From positions 1 to 41,911 of the forward strand of contig CALVRC010000013.1 in the NCBI GenBank assembly GCA_944358445.1: a stretch of DNA of 41,911 nucleotides. Direction: 5' to 3'. Below are positions 7,658-16,373 of this stretch, piece by piece; position 1 is the stretch's first letter, and each line of letters begins with the position of its first letter. The position numbers and the translations under genes were made by a program. The notes below the pieces were generated by a model, which ran no database searches, had not been told where the DNA came from, and saw only the letters and a program-made list of their open reading frames with translations. This DNA is from an uncultured Bacilli bacterium (GTDB lineage Bacteria > Bacillota_I > Bacilli_A > RF39 > UBA660).

Positions 7658-8589
7658 AAGATTGTTATTTAGGAGTAGATATTGGATCTATATCCACTAA
7701 AGGCGTTATAATTGATGATGATAATAACATAATTACATCCACGTATATTTGGACTGAAGGAAATCCTACAGAAGCTGTAAAAAAATTATTGAATGTGTTA
7801 AAGAAAAATTTACCAAAAGATTATGTGATAAAAGGTATAGGTACAACAGGAAGTGCTAGAAAACTAATTGGTTTGATGCTAAAAGCTAATATAGTAAAAA
7901 ATGAAATAACCGCCCATGCCATTGGCACGTTAACTTTTTATCCAAACATTAGAACAATATTAGAAATAGGTGGACAAGACTCTAAAATAATATTAATTAA
8001 AAATGGCATAATAACTAACTATGCCATGAATACTTTGTGTGCAGCAGGAACAGGTTCATTTTTATCAAGTCAAGCCAAAAGATTAGGTATTAATGTAGAA
8101 GAATTTGGTGATTATGCTTTGAAATCTAAAAATCCAGTTAAAATAGCTGCTAGATGTACTGTTTTTGCTGAATCAGACTTAGTGCATAAAGCTCAGGTCG
8201 GTTATCCCAAAGAAGATATCATTGCCGGGCTTTGTAAAAGTGTAGTATTAAATTATTTAAACAATGTTGGTAAAGGTAAAAAAATAATTCCACCTATCAT
8301 TTTCCAAGGTGGAGTTTCTAAAAATAAAGGAGTCGTTAAATATTTTAAAGAAATATTAAAAGAAGACATTATTGTCGATGAAAATAGTCATCTAATGGGA
8401 GCTATAGGTATAGCAGTTTTAGCTAGAAGAAATAAAACAGGAAACACTTATTCTTTAGAAATGAGTAATCTAAAATTTATAACTAAAGCTTTTGAATGTC
8501 ATAAATGTCCAAATACTTGTGAACTGCTTAAAATATATAGAAATGATGAGTTAGTTGATTCATGGGGTAGTAAATGTGGTAAATATTAA
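7654..8589 (+). CDS. Acyl-CoA dehydratase activase (BadF/BcrA/HgdC ATPase family)
   Basis: 311 residues; an ASKHA-fold ATPase that drives electrons into the partner dehydratase or double-cubane protein. The phosphate-binding motif DIGSISTKG is at residues 9-17, with a second motif GIGTTGSAR at 61-69 and EIGGQDSK at 104-111. Cys129 in NTLCAAGTGSF and Cys168 in AARCTVFAESD are the two cysteines that in this family bridge the [4Fe-4S] cluster between two subunits. A C-terminal extension carries four more cysteines (CHKC, NTC, KCGKY), typical of the long form. It follows the dehydratase-like gene with a 4-base overlap and is the last gene of the operon. Confidence 0.9.
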   Translation: MKDCYLGVDIGSISTKGVIIDDDNNIITSTYIWTEGNPTEAVKKLLNVLKKNLPKDYVIKGIGTTGSARKLIGLMLKANIVKNEITAHAIGTLTFYPNIRTILEIGGQDSKIILIKNGIITNYAMNTLCAAGTGSFLSSQAKRLGINVEEFGDYALKSKNPVKIAARCTVFAESDLVHKAQVGYPKEDIIAGLCKSVVLNYLNNVGKGKKIIPPIIFQGGVSKNKGVVKYFKEILKEDIIVDENSHLMGAIGIAVLARRNKTGNTYSLEMSNLKFITKAFECHKCPNTCELLKIYRNDELVDSWGSKCGKY

Positions 8590-8607
8590 AATCATTTAAA
8601 AAATATT

Positions 8608-9612
8608 TTAATTTCGTCCCCATTTTTTATTAAACTTTTCTACTTGATTTAAACCGTTAGAATCATATTTTTTAACTCTTAATTTTGGCTTTACATCTTT
8701 TTCATAAAGCCTTTCATGGTCCAAATCAAAATTAATTAAAGTTTCATTGACTGTATACATTTTATCATTAAATATAAATTGTTCGAAGCTACCAGAATTA
8801 ATATAACCATCATTATCAAAAAATAAATTCATTCTTAATGCACCTGGATATTTATGTTTCCCCAAAGTTAAATTACTTAAAGTAGGAATATTTACTAAAA
8901 ACCCTGAAGCGTCATCAGTAAAAGCCATTTTGTGCTTATGTCCTTCTAAAACCATTTTTCCATTAATTGGTTCAAAAGAATAATCAGGTATATTATGCCT
9001 TACAAATAATTGATCATTTTCAGTGTTAATAATTCCAAGACCATAACCTAAAGGAATCAAATCACTCCTCGCACTTTCTAAAGCTTTTTTAATGTCAATC
9101 CCAGATTTAAATAAACTAAAATCATGATTACCTAAACATATCAAATTTAAAATACTATCATCAAAAGGATAATTCTTAATTGTATATTCTAATTGCTTCA
9201 AAGGATCGCTAATTTCTTGCTTTTCTCGATTAAAAGATCCATCAACTAAATCGCCGGCATTTATAATTATATGAATATTACATTCCTTACAGTAATCATA
9301 AACCATATCTAAATAATTCATGCAAGAAAGACTATTACCATAGTGGGTATCACTAATAAGCATAGCTGATAGACTATAGTGATTCTTAACTCTAAGGTCA
9401 ATAGTATTAGTTTTCATAAACTCAGGAAATTTTTTAAAATAATAATTAATATTTCCATCATCATAAATAACCTTTCTTAAAAGCCATCCGTCATTCTTTA
9501 GTGATTTTACTTTTTTATAAACTTCTGAAATAGGTATATTTAATTCCGAAGAAATTTCATTCAATGTTTTTTCTTCTTTTAGTTTATTTAAAACTTCTAT
9601 ATTTTCTAACAT
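8608..9612 (-). CDS. HTH-metallophosphoesterase, paralogue 2
   Basis: 334 residues. Residues ~1-60 look like a winged helix-turn-helix (TLNEISSELNIPISEVYKKVKSL). Residues ~80-270 are a calcineurin-like metallophosphoesterase: D88 and H90 in SDTHYGN, GDLVDG at 120-125, GNHD at 161-164, and GHKH at 225-228, so all metal ligands are present. This domain hydrolyses phosphodiesters or phosphomonoesters with two metals. It is a tandem paralogue of the gene just upstream, separated by 11 bases, and shares an operon with it. The start ATG at 9612 follows AAGGGAG. The DNA-binding-like N terminus suggests action on nucleic acid or ligand-responsive regulation, but that is inference. Confidence 0.8.
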   Translation of the reverse strand: MLENIEVLNKLKEEKTLNEISSELNIPISEVYKKVKSLKNDGWLLRKVIYDDGNINYYFKKFPEFMKTNTIDLRVKNHYSLSAMLISDTHYGNSLSCMNYLDMVYDYCKECNIHIIINAGDLVDGSFNREKQEISDPLKQLEYTIKNYPFDDSILNLICLGNHDFSLFKSGIDIKKALESARSDLIPLGYGLGIINTENDQLFVRHNIPDYSFEPINGKMVLEGHKHKMAFTDDASGFLVNIPTLSNLTLGKHKYPGALRMNLFFDNDGYINSGSFEQFIFNDKMYTVNETLINFDLDHERLYEKDVKPKLRVKKYDSNGLNQVEKFNKKWGRN

Positions 9613-9623
9613 ATAAAACTCCC

Positions 9624-10547
9624 TTATTTTAGTATTAATTTTTTTTCATCATAATTTTCGTGTTTTAGAAAAAATTCTAAATTAAACTCACTAAAAACTT
9701 CAAAATTGCTTTTCACTCCAATTTGTTTGAAAAAAGCGCTATGAATAAACCCATTACCAAATAATAATTCCATTTCTAACATTCCAGGATTTTCCTGATT
9801 ACCAAAGCATAAATCACTAAGTGGAGGTACATTTACAAAATAATTATTTCTATCTATTTTTACTTTCATTTTATGATGATGGCCTTCTAAAATAAGCTTA
9901 TTAGGAATAGGCTTAAAACTAATTCCGTTTAAAGGATGATATAAAGCAAATTGATCTCTTTCAATATTAATTAAAGAAAAACCATATCCCGCACTTATTA
10001 AATCCTGTCTATGACTAGAAATAGCCATAGATATATCCCTTCCGAATTCGTTAGATACATAATCATGATTACCAAAACAAATAAAATTTAAAATATAATT
10101 ATCATGAGGATAATTGTTAATTACACGTTCTATTTGTTCATCAATATTAGAAATAGTTTGATTACCTCTAGTAAAATTACCATCAATTATATCACCACAG
10201 TTTAAAATAACATGAATATTATGATTTCTCGCATAATCATAAGCTTTATATAAATAACTTAAATTTTCTAAAACATTACCTATATGAATATCTGAAATAA
10301 CTAAAGCTTTAAACTTAGAACTATCATATAATTTGATATTTATAGTATGCTTATTCAAATCATTTTCAAACTCATATTTAATCTCACCATTATCATAATA
10401 TATTGGTCTAATAAAATAACCTTCATTTTTAAGTTTAGTAATTTTTTGATGAATCTGTCTAGGACTAAGCCAAAGCTCGTATGCCATTTCATTTAACGTG
10501 TGCCCCTTATCAATCATCTCAAATATTTCCATTTCTTTTTCTGTCAT
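9624..10547 (-). CDS. HTH-metallophosphoesterase, paralogue 1
   Basis: 307 residues from the ATG at 10547, chosen because AGAGGGA lies 6 bases upstream; an in-frame ATG 36 bases earlier (10583) has no ribosome binding site. The N-terminal ~55 residues form a winged HTH (HTLNEMAYELWLSPRQIHQK). The phosphoesterase domain carries SDIHIGN, GDIIDG, GNHD and GHHHK, all metal-binding motifs intact. It is clearly homologous along its length to the next gene (ADGLVDG/GDIIDG, NYPHDN/NYPFDD, shared LEGH(H/K)HKM), so the pair arose by tandem duplication. Nothing nearby identifies the substrate. Confidence 0.8.
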   Translation of the reverse strand: MTEKEMEIFEMIDKGHTLNEMAYELWLSPRQIHQKITKLKNEGYFIRPIYYDNGEIKYEFENDLNKHTINIKLYDSSKFKALVISDIHIGNVLENLSYLYKAYDYARNHNIHVILNCGDIIDGNFTRGNQTISNIDEQIERVINNYPHDNYILNFICFGNHDYVSNEFGRDISMAISSHRQDLISAGYGFSLINIERDQFALYHPLNGISFKPIPNKLILEGHHHKMKVKIDRNNYFVNVPPLSDLCFGNQENPGMLEMELLFGNGFIHSAFFKQIGVKSNFEVFSEFNLEFFLKHENYDEKKLILK

Positions 10548-10683
10548 ATGATCCCTCTTAACTCCATTGTAACATTTATACAAATAAAAAAATAGTAACT
10601 ATTAAAAATTTATTTCAGAAACGTAGATTTTTATTTGAAATTCCGTTTTATGGCAAAAAGCTGAAATAAGTTTGAATATAGTA

Positions 10684-10751
10684 CAATAAAATGTAAAATC
10701 AAGGGCGAACGACAGTGAGTTTATAAAACCCTTGATTTTTACATTTTATTG
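10684..10751. repeat. Long inverted repeat (about 22-bp arms)
   Basis: The arms at 10684-10705 and 10729-10751 are complementary except for one extra A in the right arm. The 23-base loop contains GGCGAACGACAGTGAG-type sequence that stands out in this AT-rich context. It could be a strong bidirectional terminator or the terminus of a MITE-like element. Confidence 0.75.
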
Positions 10752-10766
10752 ATTATAATACTTAAT

Positions 10767-10790
10767 ACAAACAAAGCTAGCTTTGTTTGT
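10767..10790. repeat. 24-bp perfect palindrome
   Basis: The 12-base half-site ACAAACAAAGCT is followed directly by its exact reverse complement. With no loop and no T tail it looks more like a protein-binding site or a recombination remnant than a terminator. Confidence 0.75.
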
Positions 10791-11058
10791 TATCTATAAA
10801 TATATACATCTTATGATTATTCAATTGCTTTAATAATATTAAAAAAACAGAAATCAGTATGAAAAACGGAAATAACCTCTGTAATTTTGTCATGCAAAAA
10901 TTTAAGTAATAGTAATTAATATTAGGCAAAATTAAAAGACTTATTTCCACTTTTACATCCCAAAGCAGCAATAAGTCTTGTAAATTAAATGGTTCTTCAT
11001 AAACCTGCATTTAGTCTAAAAATTTGCGAATTTATTTCAGAAATGTATAGAAAAATAT

Positions 11059-11087
11059 TTGACAATCATCATAAACTAGTGTATAAG
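11059..11087 (+). promoter_or_regulatory. topA promoter
   Basis: TTGACA at 11059-11064 and TATAAG at 11082-11087, with 17 bases between them. The transcript would begin about 20 bases before the ATG at 11116, which follows AAGGAAGTGA. Confidence 0.75.
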
Positions 11088-11115
11088 TTATATTAGTCAA
11101 AAAGGAAGTGAACTA

Positions 11116-13149
11116 ATGGGCAAAGATTTAGTGATTGTGGAGTCTCCAACAAAAGTAAAATCAATTAGTAAATATTTAGGAAATAACTACGTTGTATCAT
11201 CTAGTAAAGGGCATATTAGAGATTTATCAACTAAAGGTAAATATGGTTTAGGAGTTGACATTGAAAATCATTTCAAACCAGATTATAAAACAATAAAAGG
11301 CAAAAAAAGTGTTATTGATGAACTAAAAAAAGAAGCTAAGAAAGCCGGCAAAGTATATCTCGCAACCGACCACGATAGAGAAGGAGAAGCTATTGCTTGG
11401 CACCTTTATGATTGCTTAAATTTGAAAGACAAACCTTATAGTAGAGTTACCTTTAACGAGATTACTAAAAATGCTATCTTAGAAGCGATGAAACATGAAG
11501 GTAAAATTAATCAAAATCTAGTAAACAGTCAAGAGACAAGAAGAATACTAGATAGAATTATCGGTTTTAGATTAAGTAAACTAATTCAGTCTAAAACAGA
11601 CGGATCATCAGCTGGTAGAGTTCAAAGTGTTGCTTTAAAATTGATTGTTGATAGGGAAAGAGAAATAAATAATTTTAACCCAGAAGAATATTGGACTATC
11701 GAAGCCGACTTCAAAGATTTTAAAGCCGATTTATTTGCTTATAATCATAAAAAAATAGAAATTAAAACAGAAAGTGAAGCAAACACCATCTTAGATAAAT
11801 TAACAAAAGCTTTTGAAATTGAAAGTGTAGATAAAAAACAAAGAAATAAACAATCAAAACCACCATTTACAACAAGTACCCTCCAACAAACCGCTTCAAA
11901 TAGATTAAGATTTTCATCTAGAAAAACAATGAGCGTTGCCCAAAAACTATATGAAGGTATAGATTTAGCAAGTGAAACAGTTGGTTTAATCACTTATATG
12001 CGTACCGATTCAATTAGACTTTCTAACGAATTTGTATCAGAAACATATAAATTTATTGAAAACAAATATGGAAAAGAATATACTGGACCAGTTAAAATAA
12101 GTAAAAAAACAGAAAACGTTCAAGATGCTCACGAAGCAATCAGACCAACAAGTATTGAAAGAACACCGGAAAGTGTTAAACCATATTTAACTGATGACGA
12201 ATTTAAATTATATAGATTAATTTATTATAGAGCCTTAGCCAGCATCATGGCTCCAGCTAAAGTTGAAGGAACAACCGTTATATTAAATAATAATTATTAT
12301 AACTTCAAAGCTACTGGTAGTGTTATTATCTTTGATGGTTATTTAAAAGTATATAGTGATTACGAGGAAACAAAAGATACCATTTTACCACCTTTTGATA
12401 CATATAACTCAAAAGTAATTGTTTCAAATGATATCATTAAAGAACAACATTTTACTGAGCCTCCAGCTAGATATACTGAAGCAAAACTTATTAAAGAAAT
12501 GGATGAATTAGGTATAGGTAGACCTAGTACATATGCCACTATAATCGACAATATTAAAAATAGGGGATATGTTAATCTAGTAGAACGTAAATTTGTTCCA
12601 ACAGATATTGGCTTTGAAGTAAATGATAAACTTCAAGAATGTTTTAATCATATAATAAATGTAAAATATACTGCTAATATGGAAACAGATTTAGATAAAA
12701 TAGCAGAAGGCAAAGAAGTGTGGTATCAGGTCTTGGAAGATTTTTATAAAGAATTCGAACCAGCCGTTAAAGAAGCTTTTGATAAGCTTCCTAAAAAAGA
12801 AGCAGAACAAACAGGCGAAATGTGCCCAGAATGTGGCCATCCATTAGTAATTAGAAAAGGTAAATATGGACAGTTTGTTGCTTGCAGTAATTTTCCTGAG
12901 TGTAAGTATATAAAACAAGAACCTAAAGAAGAAATCGTTATTTGTGATTGCCCAAATTGTGATGGAAAAATAATTGAAAAGAAAACAAGAAAAGGAAAAA
13001 TCTTCTATGGATGCAATAATTATCCAAAATGTAAAACAGCGTATTGGGATAAACCAACTGGTGAAAAATGTCCAGACTGTAATGAAATGTTAGTAGAAAA
13101 GAAAAACATTATCAAATGTTCAAAATGTGATTATAAAAGAGATTTATGA
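11116..13149 (+). CDS. topA: DNA topoisomerase I (type IA)
   Basis: 677 residues, the usual size for Bacillota. It relaxes negative supercoils by cutting one strand through a 5'-phosphotyrosine. The N-terminal Toprim domain shows IVESPTKVKSI (residues 6-16) and the acidic DHDREGEA near residue 90. The SAGRVQSVALK block is near 165-176. The catalytic tyrosine is Y294 in LITYMRTDS. At the C terminus are three four-cysteine zinc ribbons beginning CPEC, CPNC and CPDC, the last shortened. The start is well supported by ribosome binding site and promoter. It ends in ATGA, overlapping the next gene by 4 bases, so the two are translationally coupled. Confidence 0.98.
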   Translation: MGKDLVIVESPTKVKSISKYLGNNYVVSSSKGHIRDLSTKGKYGLGVDIENHFKPDYKTIKGKKSVIDELKKEAKKAGKVYLATDHDREGEAIAWHLYDCLNLKDKPYSRVTFNEITKNAILEAMKHEGKINQNLVNSQETRRILDRIIGFRLSKLIQSKTDGSSAGRVQSVALKLIVDREREINNFNPEEYWTIEADFKDFKADLFAYNHKKIEIKTESEANTILDKLTKAFEIESVDKKQRNKQSKPPFTTSTLQQTASNRLRFSSRKTMSVAQKLYEGIDLASETVGLITYMRTDSIRLSNEFVSETYKFIENKYGKEYTGPVKISKKTENVQDAHEAIRPTSIERTPESVKPYLTDDEFKLYRLIYYRALASIMAPAKVEGTTVILNNNYYNFKATGSVIIFDGYLKVYSDYEETKDTILPPFDTYNSKVIVSNDIIKEQHFTEPPARYTEAKLIKEMDELGIGRPSTYATIIDNIKNRGYVNLVERKFVPTDIGFEVNDKLQECFNHIINVKYTANMETDLDKIAEGKEVWYQVLEDFYKEFEPAVKEAFDKLPKKEAEQTGEMCPECGHPLVIRKGKYGQFVACSNFPECKYIKQEPKEEIVICDCPNCDGKIIEKKTRKGKIFYGCNNYPKCKTAYWDKPTGEKCPDCNEMLVEKKNIIKCSKCDYKRDL

Positions 13150-13535
13150 AAATAGAAAAATTAAATTATAGCAAATTAGATAAGGACATAAAACAAACAC
13201 TAATTGGTAAAGAAATTAAAAATGGAAACTGTATTTATTATAGAATATATGATAAATTAAATTATGATTTTTGGGTTTTTAGTAATGAAAATAATAGGCT
13301 AATGATAAATGTTGTTAAACCAGATATTTTGAAAAACAAAAAACTGACTTTATTAATTTTTGAAAAATTAAAAGAAGATTTTGAATATATTGAACTACAT
13401 ATACCAGAATATTTAAATGAAACATATTCTTTAGCTATCAGTTATGGATTTAAATACAAAAATAGTCATGAAATTATAACTGCAAAAAAAGAAATCATAA
13501 AAATTGATGTATTGAAAAAAGACTTACGAAATTAA
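13146..13535 (+). CDS. Small protein of unknown function coupled to topA
   Basis: 129 residues. Its ATG overlaps the topA stop codon in ATGA, so it depends on topA translation. The composition is soluble and mixed alpha/beta. The C-terminal half (LLIFEKLKEDFEYIELHIPEYLN, then SLAISYGFKYK) has the rhythm of the last strands and helix of a GNAT acetyltransferase, but the protein is short and lacks an obvious acetyl-CoA-binding (R/Q)xxGxG/A loop. It could be a degenerate GNAT domain. A strong terminator overlaps its stop codon. Confidence 0.65.
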   Translation: MKIEKLNYSKLDKDIKQTLIGKEIKNGNCIYYRIYDKLNYDFWVFSNENNRLMINVVKPDILKNKKLTLLIFEKLKEDFEYIELHIPEYLNETYSLAISYGFKYKNSHEIITAKKEIIKIDVLKKDLRN

Positions 13536-13548
13536 TCGTAAGTCTTTT
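13517..13548. terminator. Bidirectional terminator between convergent genes
   Basis: AAAAGACTTACGA (13517-13529) pairs perfectly with TCGTAAGTCTTTT (13536-13548) around a 6-base loop that contains the upstream stop codon. A and T runs on both sides allow termination in both directions. Confidence 0.9.
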
Positions 13549-15150
13549 CTAATTAAACCAATTATCAAATGAATATTTAAACACTCTATAAGCATATTTT
13601 TTAGCCCCGTATCTAAACTGACTAATTAAATCACCACTCTCATCGTATTCTCCAAATGAATTATCCATTCCACTGCCAACAACTAAATTATCATCAACAA
13701 ATTGAACACTGCTGACAATACTTGAATAAGGAATTTCCAAACTATCTTCAAGTTCATAAGTTCCATCATCCTCATTAATTTTATACATATAGAAATATGA
13801 TGTATCTCCTTCTTCATAAGTCCCAACACCTGGGTAGTTAGTCCATTCAAAGTCCGGTCTTGTCACGATTGACCCATAGTTATTATTAAACATAATCAAA
13901 TAATATTCACTATCAGATTCTCCTGGAATATAAGTGACCGAATGTTGACCAGCAGTATCTACAAAATCACCAGTTTTATCATAAAGTAAATCATCATAAG
14001 ACGTTCCTTCAAGCATACTTTCATCAGTAATCAAATACTTAATAGTAGGATTAGTTTCATAATCAGATACATAAACAATTGTTGAAATTTCTCTAGCACT
14101 CAAAATTAAATCATCACCTTTAAGGGTCAAACAATTCAAGTGAATCCAATCTAGTGTTTCGTTATCTTCTGGTAAAATAGCTTTTTCATAAAGCTCTGGA
14201 AGTAAATCTTTCATATCTACTACTTTTTTAACATCACCAGACTCTAAATCTAAAGTAATAATTACATCTTCTTTAGTATCAGATCCAACCTCATCTACTA
14301 AAATAACTAATTTATTTCCATCTAAAATCATATCGTGATGCATTCTATATTTTCCAAGATCATACATTTCTACAATCTTACCTAAAGAATCAACCTTCAT
14401 TATCCCACGGCTTTCATAAGGATAATACATATATCCATCATCAAATATAATTCTATCAGCTCTATAATCATTTAAAACAAGTTCATTTCTTAAAATTCCT
14501 TCATTATCATATAAATAAATATTTGCCTCATAATTCTTATCATGTCCAAGTACTGTATATAATCCATCAGTTAACTCATTATCGCTATCACCATCTGTTT
14601 TTTCAACTTGAATATCAATATCTTCTTCAATTTTTGGAGTAGTAATTTCAGTCTCAAAAGTTATATTTCCATCAGTTATACTTAAAGTATTTGTCTCACC
14701 CGGAATAAATCCAACTAATTGGTATTCCTTATTATCACCCAAATCATGACTATAATCCGCATAGCCATCAGTACTTACTTTATAACTTAAATTATCATAA
14801 CTTTCACCCAAATAAACATAATATGAAAGACTTCCAGTACCATATGGGTTGTAAATAATTAAAGGATTTTCAATTGAATAATCATCATTTTTTAAATCAT
14901 TAATTTTACTTTCGATAACAGCTTGGTAAACCAAATTAAAGATATCTATATCCTCATCAGTTTCAACTTCATAAATGCCTTCATCATTTTGTGTAAGTGA
15001 AATATGCCTATTTAACCAATTAGAATTTTCAAACCGCGTATTTTGATAGTATTGATAATACTTATAACCACCAAATCCAGCACATACCAGCACTATTAAA
15101 ATTAAAAACCCCACTAATATTTTCTTTTTATGTTTCCTTATTTTTTCCAT
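13549..15150 (-). CDS. Membrane-anchored arylsulfotransferase-like (ASST family) protein
   Basis: 533 residues from the ATG at 15150. An in-frame ATG at 15156 abuts the AAGGAG site directly, so the second ATG, 6 bases from it, is preferred. A single N-terminal transmembrane segment (about residues 11-26) would anchor a large extracellular domain. The C-terminal ~350 residues look like the beta-propeller of PAPS-independent arylsulfate sulfotransferases: RMHHDMILDG, DWIHLNCLTLKGDDLILSAR and AGQHSVTYIPG match in order the His, His-Arg and catalytic His blocks (about H272, H337, R353, H402). The enzyme family moves sulfate between phenolic compounds. The acceptor here is unknown, and the disulfide seen in enteric enzymes is absent. 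Confidence 0.82.
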   Translation of the reverse strand: MEKIRKHKKKILVGFLILIVLVCAGFGGYKYYQYYQNTRFENSNWLNRHISLTQNDEGIYEVETDEDIDIFNLVYQAVIESKINDLKNDDYSIENPLIIYNPYGTGSLSYYVYLGESYDNLSYKVSTDGYADYSHDLGDNKEYQLVGFIPGETNTLSITDGNITFETEITTPKIEEDIDIQVEKTDGDSDNELTDGLYTVLGHDKNYEANIYLYDNEGILRNELVLNDYRADRIIFDDGYMYYPYESRGIMKVDSLGKIVEMYDLGKYRMHHDMILDGNKLVILVDEVGSDTKEDVIITLDLESGDVKKVVDMKDLLPELYEKAILPEDNETLDWIHLNCLTLKGDDLILSAREISTIVYVSDYETNPTIKYLITDESMLEGTSYDDLLYDKTGDFVDTAGQHSVTYIPGESDSEYYLIMFNNNYGSIVTRPDFEWTNYPGVGTYEEGDTSYFYMYKINEDDGTYELEDSLEIPYSSIVSSVQFVDDNLVVGSGMDNSFGEYDESGDLISQFRYGAKKYAYRVFKYSFDNWFN

Positions 15151-15366
15151 ATACATCTCCTTCTTATATAAATATAGTAACCAACTTTTGTGAAATTTAT
15201 CTGAAAATCATCGCATAAATAAAAATTTTACAGTTTTAAAAGAAAATGGTAAATTATTTTATATACTAGGAATTTGCTTTGCAAAAGGTAAAAGTTTGCA
15301 AAAAAGTTATTTACAAATATAACTATTCATGATATATTGATTGCAATAATGATAGAGGGTGATGCT

Positions 15367-16213
15367 ATGAAAATACTAAAAGGCTATGTGTTTAGAATGT
15401 ATCCAAATGAAAAACAAGAAAAGTTAATTAATAAAACTTTCGGCTGCTCTAGATTTATATATAATCATTTTTAGGATGATAAAATTAAAGAATATAAAAA
15501 AATTGGCAAAAATAAAACAGCTTATGATTAAATTAAATTAATCCCATTACTTTTTAAAGAATATCCGTTTTTAAAAGAAGTAGATAGCCGCGCACTTAGA
15601 ACAAGTCTATTTAATTTAGAAGATGCTTATAAAAGATTTTTTAACGGAAATGGTTATTCTAGATTTAAAGCTAAAGGAGTACATGAAAGTTATAAAATTA
15701 ATAATATTAAAAGTAGTTATAATGGTATGTTTACAAAGAGGAATATCTAGATGTAAGTCTGGAAGTAAAAATAGATATAAAATGAAATTAAAAATACAAA
15801 GGTTATATCAAAAAATAAGAAATGTAAGAAAACATATGATACATGATATAACAAATAAATTAATAAACGAAAATGACATTATAGTAACTGAAAATTTAGA
15901 TGTAAAAAGTATGCAGAAGAATCACTATGTAGCAAAAGGATTAAATGAAAACCCAATATCAGAAATAATCAGAGTACTTAAATACAAAGCTGATTGAAAT
16001 AATAAGAAACTAATTCAAATAAACAGATATTATCCAAGCAGTCAAATATGCAGTGTATGTAATTATCAAAATAAAGAAGTAAAAGATTTAAGTATAAGGA
16101 AATGGGAATGTCCAGTATGTCATACAGAGCATGAACGTGATTATAATGCAGCAGTTAATATAATGTTTAAAGGATTAAAAATATATATGAGAGGAATAGA
16201 ACAAGGTATCTAA
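15367..16213 (+). pseudogene. tnpB: Decayed IS200/IS605-type TnpB gene
   Basis: Reading from the ATG at 15367 (ribosome binding site GAGGGTGAT) gives the TnpB N terminus (KGYVFRMYPNEKQEKLINKTFGCSRFIYNH), then in-frame stops TAG and TAA, then conserved blocks up to NNIKSSY. Around 15735-15755 the frame shifts and about 100 codons, including the RuvC-I aspartate region, are missing. The remainder follows in another frame: SGSKNRYKMKLKIQRLYQKI, TENLDV (RuvC-II), a TGA where TnpB normally has Trp, then the zinc finger CSVCNYQ...CPVC and ERDYNAAVNI (RuvC-III). The nuclease must be inactive. No TnpA is present. A small hairpin, TTTGC/GCAAA at 15273-15285, may mark the left end. Confidence 0.9.
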
Positions 16214-16350
16214 TCAATAAATTTTGACATAAATAAAATATAAATTAGGGCAAAAGACTATCCGATACTGGTCTATGGAGAAATCTTAGGTTTCTGTGAA
16301 GTAGAAAAAGCTTACCGTGAGGTAAGCTAGTGCCAAAATTTATTTTGGTA
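16214..16350 (+). ncRNA. Probable omega-RNA / right-end region of the TnpB element
   Basis: Immediately after tnpB lies a non-coding stretch richer in GC than its surroundings. It contains a perfect 8-bp hairpin with a GTGA loop (16309-16328) and, just after, a CCAAAAT/ATTTTGG hairpin (16333-16348). In IS200/IS605 elements the TnpB guide RNA is made from the 3' end of tnpB and the right end of the element, so position and structure fit. The exact 3' boundary and any guide segment cannot be fixed from one copy. Confidence 0.5.
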
Positions 16351-16373
16351 TTTTGTTCCAAGGAGAGATAAAT

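Larger units (their letters stand above)
10548..11058. other. Long intergenic region with repeats and hairpins
   Basis: No convincing gene is present. The region is bounded by a 19-base direct repeat with one mismatch, AATTTATTTCAGAAACGTA at 10607-10625 and the T variant at 11029-11047. Between the copies lie a long near-perfect inverted repeat (10684-10751), a 24-bp perfect palindrome (10767-10790), a TTATTTCAG/CTGAAATAA pair (10610-10618 and 10661-10669), and AAGACTTATT/AATAAGTCTT (10936-10945 and 10970-10979). This may be the remains of a small non-autonomous element or a structured RNA. A 77-codon minus-strand frame here lacks a ribosome binding site and was not called. Confidence 0.6.

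Noticed and set aside
10777-11010. 77-codon minus-strand open frame
   Set aside because: No ribosome binding site, odd composition (Leu/Ile/Phe-rich without clear topology), and it runs across several hairpins, so it is probably chance.
15995-15997. TGA where TnpB normally has Trp, suggesting a genetic code with UGA as Trp
   Set aside because: The same gene also has TAG and TAA interruptions and a deletion, and several intact genes (for example topA) end in TGA at normal family length.
15623-15997. 124-codon frame as an independent gene
   Set aside because: Its C-terminal two thirds are TnpB sequence and its N-terminal part is out-of-frame TnpB, so it belongs to the pseudogene.
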